Shown in pieces: positions 63,921 to 64,000 of a DNA stretch of 64,000 bases (position 1 is the first letter of the stretch; the number at the start of each line of letters is the position of its first letter). The position numbers were made by a program, and so were the translations under genes. This DNA comes from Protonemura montana (Eukaryota; Arthropoda; Insecta; Plecoptera; Nemouridae), in NCBI GenBank assembly GCA_947568835.1, contig OX387611.1, positions 5,708,001 through 5,772,000 on the forward strand, in the 5' to 3' direction. The notes below the pieces were generated by a model, which did no database searches, was not told where the DNA came from, and saw nothing but the letters and a program-made list of their open reading frames with translations.

Positions 63921-64000
63921 CAGTTTTAACTGGGTAAAGTAGTCATTTATTACAGCCATTTTTTATGCAAATAAAACCTAACGACAACGTTAAGACTGAG

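Overview
This window is nuclear DNA from an arthropod, most likely an insect. It is AT-rich and mostly non-coding, with long introns and GT-AG splice sites. The identifiable genes are an arthropod serotonin receptor, an orcokinin neuropeptide gene and an ORMDL gene. A short TTAGG-type stretch and 5S-rRNA-derived and tRNA-derived SINEs fit the same assignment. The species cannot be resolved from the sequence alone.

Three multi-exon genes are supported. (1) A 5-HT1-type serotonin receptor on the + strand has seven coding exons, 9978-34865, with every splice phase agreeing. The first coding exon(s), holding the extracellular N-terminus and the start of TM1, were not found. (2) ORMDL, the ER regulator of sphingolipid synthesis, is on the + strand as three coding exons, 46833-47752, giving a complete 152-residue protein. 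(3) The orcokinin precursor gene is on the - strand. One terminal exon, 54454-55571, encodes 25 tandem 12-residue orcokinin-B peptides. Two further exons, 52209-52341 and 51172-51490, encode five orcokinin-A peptides. The B exon and the first A exon both accept phase-1 splicing, as expected if one unseen signal-peptide exon is spliced to either.

Everything else is repeats or unrecognised DNA. A 5S-rRNA-headed SINE occurs in about fourteen copies, several with tandemly amplified heads. A fold-back retroelement-like family ends in a constant motif (positions 7891-7900 of one copy) and has 13-14 bp target duplications. At least two mobile-element families carry minisatellites (43-bp and 54-bp units), and 114-bp, 41-bp, 86-bp and 87-bp tandem arrays are also present. 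A 5.4 kb cluster at 38.0-43.5 kb holds about fourteen tRNA-like sequences in both orientations, partly as a duplicated ~1.1 kb module. Introns 4 and 5 of the receptor are built largely from mobile elements that begin within a few bases of the splice donors.

Layout: 0-10 kb, repeats and AT-rich DNA; 10-35 kb, receptor gene with repeat-filled introns; 35-46 kb, intergenic DNA with the tRNA-like cluster, a LINE tail and the 41-bp satellite; 46.8-47.8 kb, ORMDL; 48-51 kb, repeats; 51.2-55.6 kb, orcokinin; 55.6-64 kb, repeats and probably the upstream part or promoter side of orcokinin. The genes are not a functional cluster: receptor and neuropeptide both act in neuronal signalling, while ORMDL is a housekeeping gene.
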